A stretch of 64,000 nt of DNA, from NCBI GenBank assembly GCA_910586565.1, contig CAJUIT010000002.1, positions 1 through 64,000 on the forward strand. The letters are read 5' to 3'. The notes under the pieces are model-generated. The model was not told the origin of the DNA. It made no database searches and was given only the letters and a program-made list of their open reading frames with translations. The DNA is from an uncultured Muribaculaceae bacterium (GTDB lineage Bacteria > Bacteroidota > Bacteroidia > Bacteroidales > Muribaculaceae). Made by a program: the position numbers and the translations under genes. Shown here one piece after another: positions 9,271 through 17,467 of the stretch; position 1 is the stretch's first letter, and every line of letters starts with the position of its first letter.

Positions 9271-9720
9271 TTATTTTACTTTGTTGATGGAACCGCCGGC
9301 CTCAACAATGGCTTTTTCGGCGGCTGCGGAGAATGCATTGGCTTCAACCTCGATTTTGCGGGTGAGGGCACCGTTGCCGAGAACCTTCACGAGATCTTTC
9401 TTGCCAACCAGACCGGCTGCGCGGAGATCTTCGAGACCGATTTTAGCGAGCTCTTTGGCAGCTGCCAGAGCTTCGAGAGCGTCGAGGTTAACAACCTTGT
9501 ACTCTACGCGGCTGATGTTCTTGAAGCCAAATTTGGGAAGACGACGCTGCAGAGGCATCTGACCGCCTTCAAAACCGATTTTGCGGGAGTAGCCCGAGCG
9601 GGACTTGGCACCCTTGTGTCCGCGGGTTGATGTTCCACCTTTGCCCGAACCCGGGCCACGGCCTACGCGGGTTGCATTTGTGGTGGAGCCCACTGCGGGT
9701 TTCAAATTACTCAAATCCAT
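9271..9720 (-). CDS. rplO: 50S ribosomal protein L15
   Basis: 149 residues. The glycine/basic-rich start (RVGRGPGSGKGGTSTRGHKG) threads into 23S rRNA, and the C-terminal globular half holds the L18e/L15P domain. Normal length is about 145. Placed between rpmD and secY, with a 112-base spacer to rpmD. Confidence 0.97.
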   Translation of the reverse strand: MDLSNLKPAVGSTTNATRVGRGPGSGKGGTSTRGHKGAKSRSGYSRKIGFEGGQMPLQRRLPKFGFKNISRVEYKVVNLDALEALAAAKELAKIGLEDLRAAGLVGKKDLVKVLGNGALTRKIEVEANAFSAAAEKAIVEAGGSINKVK

Positions 9721-9832
9721 GATATGGGATATTTTTTCTTTGAAGTTTAACTGTTAGGAAACGAACGGCTCTCTCCACCCGGGAGTTCCGGGCGAAGAAG
9801 CCCGTTCATGTTCTGCTGAATTTTATTCGAGA

Positions 9833-10012
9833 TTAAGCCTTGGTCACTTCAACCAGGTGGTGAACGCGTTCAACCATACCCATGACAGAGGGGGTATCCT
9901 CTTTAATGACCGTGTGGTTCATCTTCTTCAGGCCGAGAGCGTCGAGAGTGCGTTTCTGCACTGCGGGAGCGCCGATGCGGCTCTTAATCTGTTTGATTTT
10001 AATCTGTGCCAT
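9833..10012 (-). CDS. rpmD: 50S ribosomal protein L30
   Basis: 59 residues, read from the sequence. It starts MAQIKIKQIKSRIGAPAVQK and ends MVERVHHLVEVTKA, matching the short bacterial L30 (58-60 residues), a surface protein of the large subunit. The motif TLDALGLKKMNHTV is diagnostic. It follows rpsE by 20 bases. Confidence 0.95.
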   Translation of the reverse strand: MAQIKIKQIKSRIGAPAVQKRTLDALGLKKMNHTVIKEDTPSVMGMVERVHHLVEVTKA

Positions 10013-10032
10013 CTTATCGAGGTATTGTTGGA

Positions 10033-10551
10033 TTAACCGTTGAACACTTGGTTTACAGAGATACCACGGTTCTGGGCAACCTGAGCGGGCGAACGCATTT
10101 CGCCGAGAGCTGCGATGGTAGCCTTCACGAGGTTGTGGGGGTTGGACGAGCCTTTCGATTTGGCAAGCACGTCGGTGATGCCCACGCTCTCAAGAACTGC
10201 ACGCATAGCGCCGCCGGCCTTCACACCGGTACCGGTGGAGGCGGGCTTGAGGAGCACGCGCGAGCCGCCGAACTTGGCAGCCTGTTCGTGAGGAATGGTG
10301 CCTTTGTGAACCGGCACGCGGATGAGGTTTTTCTTTGCCGATTCTACGCCCTTGGCGATAGCGGCGGTAACCTCATTGGCTTTGCCGAGACCCCAACCTA
10401 CGATGCCGTCCTCGTTACCTACAACCACGATTGCGGCGAAGGTGAAGGTGCGACCACCTTTTGTAACCTTGGTTACGCGGTTGATGGCCACCAGACGGTC
10501 TTTCAACTCGATATCGTTAGTGGATTTTACCCGATTATTCTTATTTGCCAT
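10033..10551 (-). CDS. rpsE: 30S ribosomal protein S5
   Basis: 172 residues. The N-terminal double-stranded RNA-binding domain carries LVAINRVTKVTKGGRTFTF and VVGNEDGIVGWGLGKANEV; the C-terminal domain has GVKAGGAMRAVLESVGI and SSNPHNLVKATI. S5 affects decoding accuracy and mRNA helicase activity. It lies 8 bases after rplR, so the two genes are tightly coupled. Confidence 0.98.
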   Translation of the reverse strand: MANKNNRVKSTNDIELKDRLVAINRVTKVTKGGRTFTFAAIVVVGNEDGIVGWGLGKANEVTAAIAKGVESAKKNLIRVPVHKGTIPHEQAAKFGGSRVLLKPASTGTGVKAGGAMRAVLESVGITDVLAKSKGSSNPHNLVKATIAALGEMRSPAQVAQNRGISVNQVFNG

Positions 10552-10559
10552 GATTTGAT

Positions 10560-10901
10560 TTAGAATTTAAGTCCGCCTTCGCGAGCAGCGTCAGCCAATG
10601 ATTTTACTCTGCCGTGGAAAAGATAGCCGTTGCGGTCGAAAACCACTTCGGTTACGCCGGCTGCGAGAGCCTTTTCGGCAATTGCCTTGCCAACCTTGGC
10701 AGCGATTTCGATTTTGGTTCCGTCTTCAATGCCTTTCGAGGAAGCGCAGGCGAGGGTCTTGCCCTCGGCGTCGTCGATCAGCTGAACGTAGATTTGCTTG
10801 TTGCTGCGGAACACGCTCATGCGGGGACGCGCTGCGGTGCCTGAAACTTTGCCGCGAATGCGTGCCTTGATCTTATTTCTTCTTTCTTGCTTTGAGATCA
10901 T
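10560..10901 (-). CDS. rplR: 50S ribosomal protein L18
   Basis: 113 residues (E. coli 117). Recognised by KARIRGKVSGTAARPRMSVFRSN and the C-terminal FDRNGYLFHGRVKSLADAAREGGLKF. It helps carry 5S rRNA into the large subunit with L5. Spacer to rplF is 13 bases. Confidence 0.98.
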   Translation of the reverse strand: MISKQERRNKIKARIRGKVSGTAARPRMSVFRSNKQIYVQLIDDAEGKTLACASSKGIEDGTKIEIAAKVGKAIAEKALAAGVTEVVFDRNGYLFHGRVKSLADAAREGGLKF

Positions 10902-10914
10902 GATAGTTTACTTT

Positions 10915-11472
10915 TTATTTGGCACCTGCCGTTTTACCAGACTTGCGGCGGATTACCTCGCCGACGAACTTGATACCTTTGCCCTTGTAGGGTTCGGGCT
11001 TGCGGAGTGAGCGGATTTTGGCACATACCTGACCGAGGAGCTGCTTGTCGTCGCTCTCGAGGATGATGAGCGGGTTTTTGTTACGCTCTGATTTTGCCTC
11101 AACCTTCACTTCAGCGGGAAGCTTGATATATATAGCGTGGGAGAAACCGAGCGAGAGTTCCAGCACCTGGCCGGTTGCGCTTGCACGGTAGCCTACGCCT
11201 ACTAATTCCATTTCTTTGCGGTAACCGGTCGACACACCCACAACCATGTTGTGAACGAGTGCGCGGTAGAGACCGTGCTGTGCGCGGTGCTCGCGGTCGT
11301 CGCTGGGACGGTTGATCTGGATGTGACCATCCTCAACCTTGATTTCAAACTCGGGGTTAACGGCCTGTGACAGTTCACCTTTGGGACCTTTCACGGTCAC
11401 TACATTGTTGGCGTCTACTTTTACGGTTACGCCTGCGGGAATCTCAATGGGGGCTTTACCTATTCTTGACAT
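10915..11472 (-). CDS. rplF: 50S ribosomal protein L6
   Basis: 185 residues with the two repeated L6 domains; MSRIGKAPIEIPAGVTV starts the first and the C-terminal signature RKPEPYKGKGIKFVGEVIRRKSGK closes the second. L6 sits near the factor-binding site that EF-G and EF-Tu use. Spacer to rpsH is 20 bases and contains AGGAGG-like purines, one of few Shine-Dalgarno-like sequences in the cluster. Confidence 0.98.
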   Translation of the reverse strand: MSRIGKAPIEIPAGVTVKVDANNVVTVKGPKGELSQAVNPEFEIKVEDGHIQINRPSDDREHRAQHGLYRALVHNMVVGVSTGYRKEMELVGVGYRASATGQVLELSLGFSHAIYIKLPAEVKVEAKSERNKNPLIILESDDKQLLGQVCAKIRSLRKPEPYKGKGIKFVGEVIRRKSGKTAGAK

Positions 11473-11492
11473 GATATTTTCCTCCTATAAGA

Positions 11493-11891
11493 TTAATAAA
11501 CGTAACACAAAACTTCGCCACCCACTTTCAGTTCGGCTGCCTTCTTGTTGGTCATTACGCCGCGCGAAGTAGAAAGGATAGCGATGCCTAAGCCATTTAA
11601 CACTCGGGGCATGTTCTTATAGCCCGTATACTGACGCAAACCGGGACGGGATGCGCGCTTGAGACCCTTGATTGCGTTAACGCGGTCGATGGGGTCGTAC
11701 TTGAGGGCGACTTTAATCACACCTGCGGGGGTTTCACCCTCGATAAACTTGTAGTTCAGGATGTAGCCCTGTTCGAAGAGAATCTTGGTGATCTCTTTCT
11801 TCAAGTTTGAGGCGGGAATCTCAACAACACGGTGTTGAGCCTTGATAGCATTCCTCAATCTTGTCAAATAATCTGCTATTGGATCAGTCAT
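11493..11891 (-). CDS. rpsH: 30S ribosomal protein S8
   Basis: 132 residues. Starts MTDPIADYLTRLRNAIKAQH and ends with the conserved GLGIAILSTSRGVMTNKKA and GGEVLCYVY. S8 is a primary 16S rRNA binder and, in E. coli, the repressor of this operon. The gene is preceded by a 237-base spacer with a TTGGGAC...GTCCCAA hairpin (about 11920-11936), possibly a control site. Confidence 0.98.
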   Translation of the reverse strand: MTDPIADYLTRLRNAIKAQHRVVEIPASNLKKEITKILFEQGYILNYKFIEGETPAGVIKVALKYDPIDRVNAIKGLKRASRPGLRQYTGYKNMPRVLNGLGIAILSTSRGVMTNKKAAELKVGGEVLCYVY

Positions 11892-12128
11892 TTTTATTTG
11901 ATGGTTTTAAATTGATTGGGACAGCGTCCCAACAATATTTAAATAACTCTCGTTTTAATTAGTGGGAGTTTGCCGCGCGTTGCTGCGTTTTGGGTGAGAT
12001 GAGCCTGAGGGGAAGGTTTCCTTCCGGGGGGTCCCGCAGATTGGGGCTTACCCGGCGGACCGCCCGCCACGGGCGTCATCGCGCATGAGGCGCGGTTGCC
12101 GCGACTTCAACGGCCGCGGCTGCTGCAA

Positions 12129-12398
12129 TTACCAGCTTGCTTTCTTCACACCGGGGATGAGACCTGCCGATGCCATTTCACGGAACTGAATACGCGAAAT
12201 GCCAAACTGACGCATGTAGCCTTTGGGACGGCCCGTGATGGAGCAACGGTTGTGCAGACGCACGCTCGAAGCGTTTTTGGGGAGAGCCTGCAGACCTTCG
12301 TAGTCGCCGGCGGCCTTGAGGGCAGCTTTCTTGGCGGCGAATTTGGCTACGAGCTTCTGACGCTTCACCTCGCGGGCTTTCATTGATTCTTTTGCCAT
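12129..12398 (-). CDS. rpsN: 30S ribosomal protein S14, zinc-free long form
   Basis: 89 residues, the long zinc-independent type. The CxxC pairs of the short form are missing; only one Cys is present, in NRCSITGRPKGYMRQFGISR, which is the family signature. It ends with LIPGVKKASW as usual. S14 is in the 30S head. Spacers on both sides are unusually long (237 and 252 bases), and the upstream one carries four hairpins. Confidence 0.97.
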   Translation of the reverse strand: MAKESMKAREVKRQKLVAKFAAKKAALKAAGDYEGLQALPKNASSVRLHNRCSITGRPKGYMRQFGISRIQFREMASAGLIPGVKKASW

Positions 12399-12650
12399 GT
12401 TATTTTTTTCTTATTTTGTTGTTATCTTTTTGTCGGTGACAATCACCGGCGCCGGTTCAAATTAGCTGCGGTCGCTGCGGAATGAACGGCTCCCGACATG
12501 TCACTCAGAGCGTTAGCCCTTGAGTGACGGCCTTATCTTAAACAACGTAAAAAAGTGTTGTTTATTGTGTGGGGAGCTTCTCCGCGCCCGGAAAAAACTT
12601 TCGGAAAGCTGAGTTCCGAAGTTTTTTCCAAGCCCTTGCGGGAGCAAAAT
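12399..12650 (-). other. structured spacer between rplE and rpsN
   Basis: 252 bases inside an otherwise compact operon. In transcription order it holds a terminator-like hairpin 22 bases after rplE (arms about 12614-12629 and 12590-12606, containing a T6 run), a TAAACAAC/GTTGTTTA hairpin (12557-12564 with 12538-12546), a perfect GTCACTCA/TGAGTGAC hairpin (12521-12528 with 12500-12507) and CGGTGA-CAA-TCACCG (12434-12448). It may act as an attenuator or protein-binding leader for the downstream half of the cluster; no known family was identified. Confidence 0.5.
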
Positions 12651-13196
12651 TTATTTGTTCTTGAAGGGGAGACCGAAGTGCTTGAGCAGAGCGAAACCTT
12701 CTTCGTCGGTGTTGGCCGAGGTCACGAAGGTGATGTTCATACCCATAAGCTTGTTGATGGTGTCGATGTTGATTTCGGGGAAGATAATCTGCTCGGTGAT
12801 GCCGAGGGTGTAGTTGCCGCGGCCGTCGAGCTTGCCTTCGATACCCTTGAAGTCGCGGATACGGGGCAGAGCCACGCGCACCAGACGTTCGAGGAACTCA
12901 TACATGCGCTCGCGACGCAGAGTGACGCGTGCACCGATGGGCATTTTCTTACGCACCTTGAAGTTCGAGATATCCTTCTTCGACAGTGTTGCAACTGCTT
13001 TCTGACCTGTGATGGCTGTGAGCTCGTTGATGGCTGTCTCGATGATTTTCTTATCCTGGGTTGCGTCGCCGAGGCCTTCGTTGATCACAATCTTCTTCAG
13101 GCGGGGAACCTGCATGGGAGTTGTGTAGTTGAATTCCTTGGTCAGGGCGGGGACAATCTTTTCTTCGTATTGTTTTTTAAGAGTTGTGCTGCTCAT
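12651..13196 (-). CDS. rplE: 50S ribosomal protein L5
   Basis: 181 residues. L5 binds 5S rRNA and contacts P-site tRNA. Marks are MQVPRLKKIVINEGLGDATQ near residue 30, ITGQKAVATLSKKDISNFKVR and the C-terminal GMNITFVTSANTDEEGFALL. Its ATG overlaps the rplX stop codon by one base (TAATG), pointing to coupled translation. Confidence 0.98.
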   Translation of the reverse strand: MSSTTLKKQYEEKIVPALTKEFNYTTPMQVPRLKKIVINEGLGDATQDKKIIETAINELTAITGQKAVATLSKKDISNFKVRKKMPIGARVTLRRERMYEFLERLVRVALPRIRDFKGIEGKLDGRGNYTLGITEQIIFPEINIDTINKLMGMNITFVTSANTDEEGFALLKHFGLPFKNK

Positions 13197-13516
13197 TACT
13201 TAATCTCCTCTCCTGATTTTTTAGCGTAACGTACTTTCTCGCCCTTCTCGTTGAGACGGATGCCCACGCGGGTGGGTTTGCCGCTCTTGGGGTCGATGAG
13301 CGCGAGGTTAGAGATGTTGATGGGCGCCTCCATCTTCACGATGCCTCCCTGGGGATGCTTGGCGCTGGGTTTCGTGCTCTTCGACACGATGTTGATACCC
13401 TCTACGATTGCGCGGTTCTTGGCAGCCTGAATAGACAGGACACGACCCTGACGGCCTTTGTCCTCACCAGCGAGAACGTAAACGGTATCGCCCTTTTTGA
13501 TATGTAATTTGCTCAT
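13196..13516 (-). CDS. rplX: 50S ribosomal protein L24
   Basis: 106 residues. The N-terminal KOW motif is at about residues 5-32 (IKKGDTVYVLAGEDKGRQGRV), followed by IVEGINIVSKSTKPSAKHPQGG. L24 starts assembly of the large subunit. Overlaps rplE by one base; 32 bases after rplN. Confidence 0.98.
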   Translation of the reverse strand: MSKLHIKKGDTVYVLAGEDKGRQGRVLSIQAAKNRAIVEGINIVSKSTKPSAKHPQGGIVKMEAPINISNLALIDPKSGKPTRVGIRLNEKGEKVRYAKKSGEEIK

Positions 13517-13548
13517 TGGGGTTTTCAGTGTTTACTGTTGCTTGAATG

Positions 13549-13914
13549 TTAGAGTACCTCGGGTGCCAGAGAGACAATCTTCATGTTGGTGGCGCGGAGC
13601 TCGCGGGCCACGGGGCCGAAGATGCGGGTTCCACGAAGTTCACCGGCATTGTTAAGCAGCACGCAGGCATTGTCGTCGAAACGGATATAGCTTCCGTCGG
13701 GACGGCGGATTTCCTTCTTTGTGCGGACAACCACAGCCTTGGATACAGTGCCCTTCTTGACGTCGGACGAGGGGATAACGCTCTTTACGCTGACTACGAT
13801 GATGTCGCCTACTGAAGCGTAGCGGCGACCGGTGCCACCGAGCACGTGGATGCACAGTGCCTCTTTTGCTCCGCTGTTGTCGGCAACGGTTAAACGAGAT
13901 TCGGTCTGTATCAT
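13549..13914 (-). CDS. rplN: 50S ribosomal protein L14
   Basis: 121 residues, exactly the usual size (about 122). Begins MIQTESRLTVADNSGAKEAL and ends in the conserved RNMKIVSLAPEVL-like segment (here RATNMKIVSLAPEVL). L14 lies at the intersubunit bridge region. Only 2 bases separate it from rpsQ. Confidence 0.98.
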   Translation of the reverse strand: MIQTESRLTVADNSGAKEALCIHVLGGTGRRYASVGDIIVVSVKSVIPSSDVKKGTVSKAVVVRTKKEIRRPDGSYIRFDDNACVLLNNAGELRGTRIFGPVARELRATNMKIVSLAPEVL

Positions 13915-13916
13915 TG

Positions 13917-14177
13917 TTACTTAACTTTTTCGATGATTTCTACTAAGCGCCATCTCTTTGTCTTCGACAGAGGGCGGGTTTCCATAAGGCGTACGGTATC
14001 GCCGACTTCACACTCGTTCTTTTCGTCGTGTGCGTGATATTTCTTCGTTTTGTTCACGAATTTGCCGTAGATGGGGTGTTTCTCTTTCCACTTCACTGTA
14101 ACAGTGATGGTCTTGTCACCCTTGTTGCTCGATACAACCCCTATACGCTCTTTTCTGAGATTTCTTTTTTCTTCCAT
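13917..14177 (-). CDS. rpsQ: 30S ribosomal protein S17
   Basis: 86 residues. OB-fold primary 16S rRNA binder. Seen in RKERIGVVSSNKGDKTITV, HPIYGKFVNKTKKYHAHDE and the end ETRPLSKTKRWRLVEII. Spacer to rpmC is 30 bases. Confidence 0.98.
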   Translation of the reverse strand: MEEKRNLRKERIGVVSSNKGDKTITVTVKWKEKHPIYGKFVNKTKKYHAHDEKNECEVGDTVRLMETRPLSKTKRWRLVEIIEKVK

Positions 14178-14207
14178 TTCGGTAATATGGTAGCTTTTAC
14201 GGGGGGA

Positions 14208-14405
14208 TTATTGTTTGTTGAGTTCGCGAGCGCGGAGCTCGGTCTTGACACGGGCGATCATTTTGCGGTCGAGTGTAATCTTGGCGGGGTTATCCAGAGG
14301 CGACACAGCGTGGTTAGCTTTCTGCTGGAGGTAATCCTTCTCCATCTGTGCCAGACGCTCCTTGAGATCGGCCGTCGAGAGCTCTTTGATTTCTTCTTTC
14401 TTCAT
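14208..14405 (-). CDS. rpmC: 50S ribosomal protein L29
   Basis: 65 residues forming two long helices. MKKEEIKELSTADLKERLAQ at the start and KITLDRKMIARVKTELRAREL near the end match the family. L29 sits beside the peptide exit tunnel and helps dock trigger factor and SRP in other bacteria. 13 bases after rplP. Confidence 0.97.
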   Translation of the reverse strand: MKKEEIKELSTADLKERLAQMEKDYLQQKANHAVSPLDNPAKITLDRKMIARVKTELRARELNKQ

Positions 14406-14418
14406 AGCTTCTTTTCAA

Positions 14419-14850
14419 TTACACGTTGAGACTGGGATCATAATCGCGACGAACTACGAACTTGGTGGTCACCGGCAGCTTCTGGGCACCCAAGCGGAGT
14501 GCTTCCTTAGCTACATCGAACGGAACGCCGTCGATTTCGATGATCATGCGGCCCGGAGTTACAGATGCCACAAAACCCTCAGGGTTACCTTTACCTTTAC
14601 CCATGCGGACGTCGAGAGGCTTCTTTGTGATGGGTTTGTCGGGGAAGATGCGAATCCAGAGCTGACCCTGGCGTTGCATATAACGTGTCACAGCGATACG
14701 TGCCGCTTCGATCTGGCGACCGGTGATCCATTTGGATTCGAGGGTCTTGATGCCGAACGAACCGAAAGCGAGCTGGTTGCCGCGCTGGGCGTTACCTTTA
14801 GCGCGACCCTTCTGTACTCTGCGAAATTTTGTTTTTTTCGGTTGTAACAT
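14419..14850 (-). CDS. rplP: 50S ribosomal protein L16
   Basis: 143 residues. MLQPKKTKFRRVQKGRAKGN at the start and the signature GKGKGNPEGFVASVTPGRM identify it. L16 helps position A-site tRNA. It follows a 276-base GC-rich spacer, the longest in the cluster. Confidence 0.98.
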   Translation of the reverse strand: MLQPKKTKFRRVQKGRAKGNAQRGNQLAFGSFGIKTLESKWITGRQIEAARIAVTRYMQRQGQLWIRIFPDKPITKKPLDVRMGKGKGNPEGFVASVTPGRMIIEIDGVPFDVAKEALRLGAQKLPVTTKFVVRRDYDPSLNV

Positions 14851-15126
14851 TTTAGTGGATGTTAATCGATTTTTGTTTATGGTATTAAAAACGCGATGTT
14901 GCTTTCAACGTGGAGAAGCGGTGGGGCCGGGAGGAAGGTTCCTGGAGGAAGGGGGGAAACCAATCACATCGCCGGTGGTGCTTTTCCGCGGCGGTCGCCT
15001 GCGGCCGGAGCCGGGGCGTCTCCCTCTCGGGGAGCTGACTGCATCGGGCCCTAACGTGAGGCTTTCAACAATCAACCGCCGACCGGGTCGACCATTGCGG
15101 TGACCCGGACGCCGGAAGCTTCGTTT
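14851..15126 (-). other. long GC-rich spacer between rpsC and rplP
   Basis: 276 bases with no coding potential that matches a ribosomal protein. It has a CCGGGTC/GACCCGG hairpin with a 12-base loop (15083-15089 with 15102-15108) and a G/C-skewed stretch at about 14920-15060. It departs from the compact S10 operon layout and may be a regulatory or processing region; no known RNA family recognised. Confidence 0.4.
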
Positions 15127-15864
15127 TTAATGATTTGCGCGGGGCTTGCGGAAACCGCCGCCACGGCGCTGGTTGCCACCACGGTCGTTGGAACGACCTT
15201 CTTTGGCATTGCTTGCGAAATTGGGAGCGAGGTCGCGTTTGCCGTAAACTTCGCCACGGCAGATCCACACTTTCACACCGATTACACCAACTTTGGTGTG
15301 TGCCTCAACCAGAGCGTAGTCGATGTCGGCACGGAGTGTGTGAAGGGGTGTGCGGCCTTCCTTGAACATTTCAGAGCGTGCCATTTCAGCGCCGTTGAGA
15401 CGGCCCGAAACCTGCACTTTGATACCCTCGGCACCCGAGCGCATGGTGGCTGCAACAGCCATCTTCACTGCGCGGCGGTAGGCGATTTTGCCTTCGATCT
15501 GGCGGGCGATGGTGCTTGCCACGATCTGTGCGTCGAGTTCGGGACGCTTAACTTCAAAGATGTTGATCTGAACGTCCTTATCGGTGATTTTCTTGAGTTC
15601 TTCCTTGAGCTTGTCGACTTCGGCGCCACCTTTGCCGATAATCACACCGGGGCGAGATGTGCACACGGTGATGGTAATCAGTTTGAGGGTGCGCTCGATA
15701 ACGATGCGCGAAACACTCGACTTAGCCAGACGGACGTTGAGGTATTTGCGAAGTTTAGAGTCCTCCAGAAGGGTGTCTCCATACTTCTTGCCTCCAAACC
15801 AGTTGGAATCCCATCCGCGGATTACACCCAGGCGGTTGCTAATCGGATTTACTTTCTGTCCCAT
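15127..15864 (-). CDS. rpsC: 30S ribosomal protein S3
   Basis: 245 residues. The N-terminal KH type-2 domain carries RPGVIIGKGGAEVDKLKEEL; the C-terminal S3 domain has RLNGAEMARSEMFKEGRTPLHTLRADIDYA and GVKVWICRGEVYGKRD. The tail from about residue 222 is Gly/Arg/Asn rich (NDRGGNQRRGGGFRK), an extension beyond the E. coli protein (233). S3 lines the mRNA entry tunnel. 3 bases after rplV. Confidence 0.98.
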   Translation of the reverse strand: MGQKVNPISNRLGVIRGWDSNWFGGKKYGDTLLEDSKLRKYLNVRLAKSSVSRIVIERTLKLITITVCTSRPGVIIGKGGAEVDKLKEELKKITDKDVQINIFEVKRPELDAQIVASTIARQIEGKIAYRRAVKMAVAATMRSGAEGIKVQVSGRLNGAEMARSEMFKEGRTPLHTLRADIDYALVEAHTKVGVIGVKVWICRGEVYGKRDLAPNFASNAKEGRSNDRGGNQRRGGGFRKPRANH

Positions 15865-15867
15865 TTC

Positions 15868-16281
15868 TTAGTCGGTGATTTTAGTGTCTTTATCAATTGT
15901 GTCAACAAACAGGGTCACGTGATTGGCACGTTTGCGGATTCTGTAACCGCGGCCCTGGGGGGCCGGACGGAGGCGTTTGAGCATGGGAGCGCAATCAACG
16001 AAGATGGTGCTCACATAGAGTTCGCCGTTTTCAGCCTTGCGGTCGTTTTTGGCTTCCCAGTTGGCGATAGCCGAACGGAGGAGCTTTTCAACGCGGGCTG
16101 CAGCTTCCTTATTGGAGAATTTGAGGATACCCAGAGCGCGGAACACTTCCTTGCCGCGAACCAAGTCGGCCACCAGGCGCATTTTGCGGGGAGAGGTGGG
16201 TACGTTGGTCAGTTTGGCGAAGTACTGCGTTTTGAGTGCTTCCTTTCGTGCCTGAGCTGAGTTTCTTTTTCTTACACCCAT
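15868..16281 (-). CDS. rplV: 50S ribosomal protein L22
   Basis: 137 residues, longer than E. coli L22 (110) mostly by an N-terminal extension (MGVRKRNSAQARKEALKTQY). The core has NVPTSPRKMRLVADLVRGK, and the tunnel-lining loop region has PMLKRLRPAPQGRGYRIRKR. L22 narrows the peptide exit tunnel, where macrolides bind nearby. Confidence 0.98.
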   Translation of the reverse strand: MGVRKRNSAQARKEALKTQYFAKLTNVPTSPRKMRLVADLVRGKEVFRALGILKFSNKEAAARVEKLLRSAIANWEAKNDRKAENGELYVSTIFVDCAPMLKRLRPAPQGRGYRIRKRANHVTLFVDTIDKDTKITD

Positions 16282-16331
16282 TTTATTTCTTATTCTTTTT
16301 TGTCAAAGGTTATTTAAACAGGCCCGACGGG

Positions 16332-16601
16332 TTATTTCTTCTTGTTGCCGGCGTGACCACGGAAGGTGCGAGTGGGAGCGAACTCACCGAGCTTGTGACC
16401 TACCATATTTTCGGTTACGTAGACAGGGATGAATTTGTTGCCGTTATGCACAGCGAAAGTGTGACCGACGAATTCGGGGGCGATCATCGAAGCACGGCTC
16501 CAGGTTTTGATAACCGACTTCTTGCCGCTCTCTTCCATCGCGGAAACTTTCTTCTCAAGCTTTACGCTGATGTAAGGGCCTTTTTTTAATGAACGACTCA
16601 T
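16332..16601 (-). CDS. rpsS: 30S ribosomal protein S19
   Basis: 89 residues. MSRSLKKGPYISVKLEKKV at the start and KFIPVYVTENMVGHKLGEFAPTRTFRGH near the end are diagnostic. S19 forms the head heterodimer with S13. It lies between rplB and rplV as in other bacteria. Confidence 0.98.
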   Translation of the reverse strand: MSRSLKKGPYISVKLEKKVSAMEESGKKSVIKTWSRASMIAPEFVGHTFAVHNGNKFIPVYVTENMVGHKLGEFAPTRTFRGHAGNKKK

Positions 16602-16630
16602 TGTGTTGCTTTTGTCTTTAACTTATGAGT

Positions 16631-17458
16631 TTACTTTTTTCTTCTCTCAATGATATACTTCGAAGAGTTCTTCTTCGGCGAGCGAGTCTTGAGACCCTTC
16701 GAGTAGAGGCCCTTGCGCGAACGAGGATGACCACCTGAAGCGCGACCTTCGCCACCACCCATGGGGTGATCGACAGGGTTCATGACAACACCGCGGTTGT
16801 GGGGGCGACGGCCGAGCCAACGCGAGCGACCGGCTTTGCCGGAGCGTTCGAGCGAGTGCTCGGAGTTGCCTACCACGCCGATGGTTGCCTTGCAGGCAGC
16901 CAGGATTTTGCGGGTTTCGCCAGAGGGAAGTTTGACAATCGCATAGTCACCTTCGCGCGACACAAGCTGAGCGAAAGTGCCGGCCGAGCGTGCCATGAAG
17001 GCTCCCTGACCGGGACGCAACTCGATGTTGTGGATAACGGTACCCACGGGGATTTTGCTCAGGGGGAGTGCGTTGCCTACCTCGGGAGCAGCCTCGGGAC
17101 CGCTGACAACTGTTGCGCCAACTTCTAAGCCGTTGGGTGCAATGATATAAGCTTTTGCGCCGTCAACGTAGTAAAGCAGAGCGATGCGGGCCGAACGGTT
17201 GGGATCGTACTCGATCGATTTTACTACTGCGGGCACACCGTCTTTGGTTCTCTTAAAGTCTATGATACGGTATTTACGCTTGTGGCCACCGCCAAGGTAG
17301 CGGGTGGTGAGGTGACCCTCGGAGTTACGACCTCCGGAGCTTTTTTTACCGACTGTAAGAGATTTTTCTGGCGCTTTAGCAGTGATCGCTCCTTTGAAGA
17401 CGCCAATAACTTTGTGTCGTTGCCCCGGTGTGGTGGGCTTGAATTTTCTTACTGCCAT
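16631..17458 (-). CDS. rplB: 50S ribosomal protein L2
   Basis: 275 residues, the usual length. L2 is needed for subunit joining and peptidyl transferase activity. Marks are KKSSGGRNSEGHLTTRYLGGGHKRKYR, the RNA-binding SH3-like centre and the C-terminal RGVVMNPVDHPMGGGEGR with the conserved histidine (NPVDHPMGGG). 9 bases after rplW. Confidence 0.98.
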   Translation of the reverse strand: MAVRKFKPTTPGQRHKVIGVFKGAITAKAPEKSLTVGKKSSGGRNSEGHLTTRYLGGGHKRKYRIIDFKRTKDGVPAVVKSIEYDPNRSARIALLYYVDGAKAYIIAPNGLEVGATVVSGPEAAPEVGNALPLSKIPVGTVIHNIELRPGQGAFMARSAGTFAQLVSREGDYAIVKLPSGETRKILAACKATIGVVGNSEHSLERSGKAGRSRWLGRRPHNRGVVMNPVDHPMGGGEGRASGGHPRSRKGLYSKGLKTRSPKKNSSKYIIERRKK

Positions 17459-17467
17459 TTTTGTTTA

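Noticed and set aside
14851..15126. Long plus-strand frames opposite the ribosomal genes (for example 15100-16260)
   Set aside because: They are antisense shadows of well-supported ribosomal protein genes in a GC-rich context.
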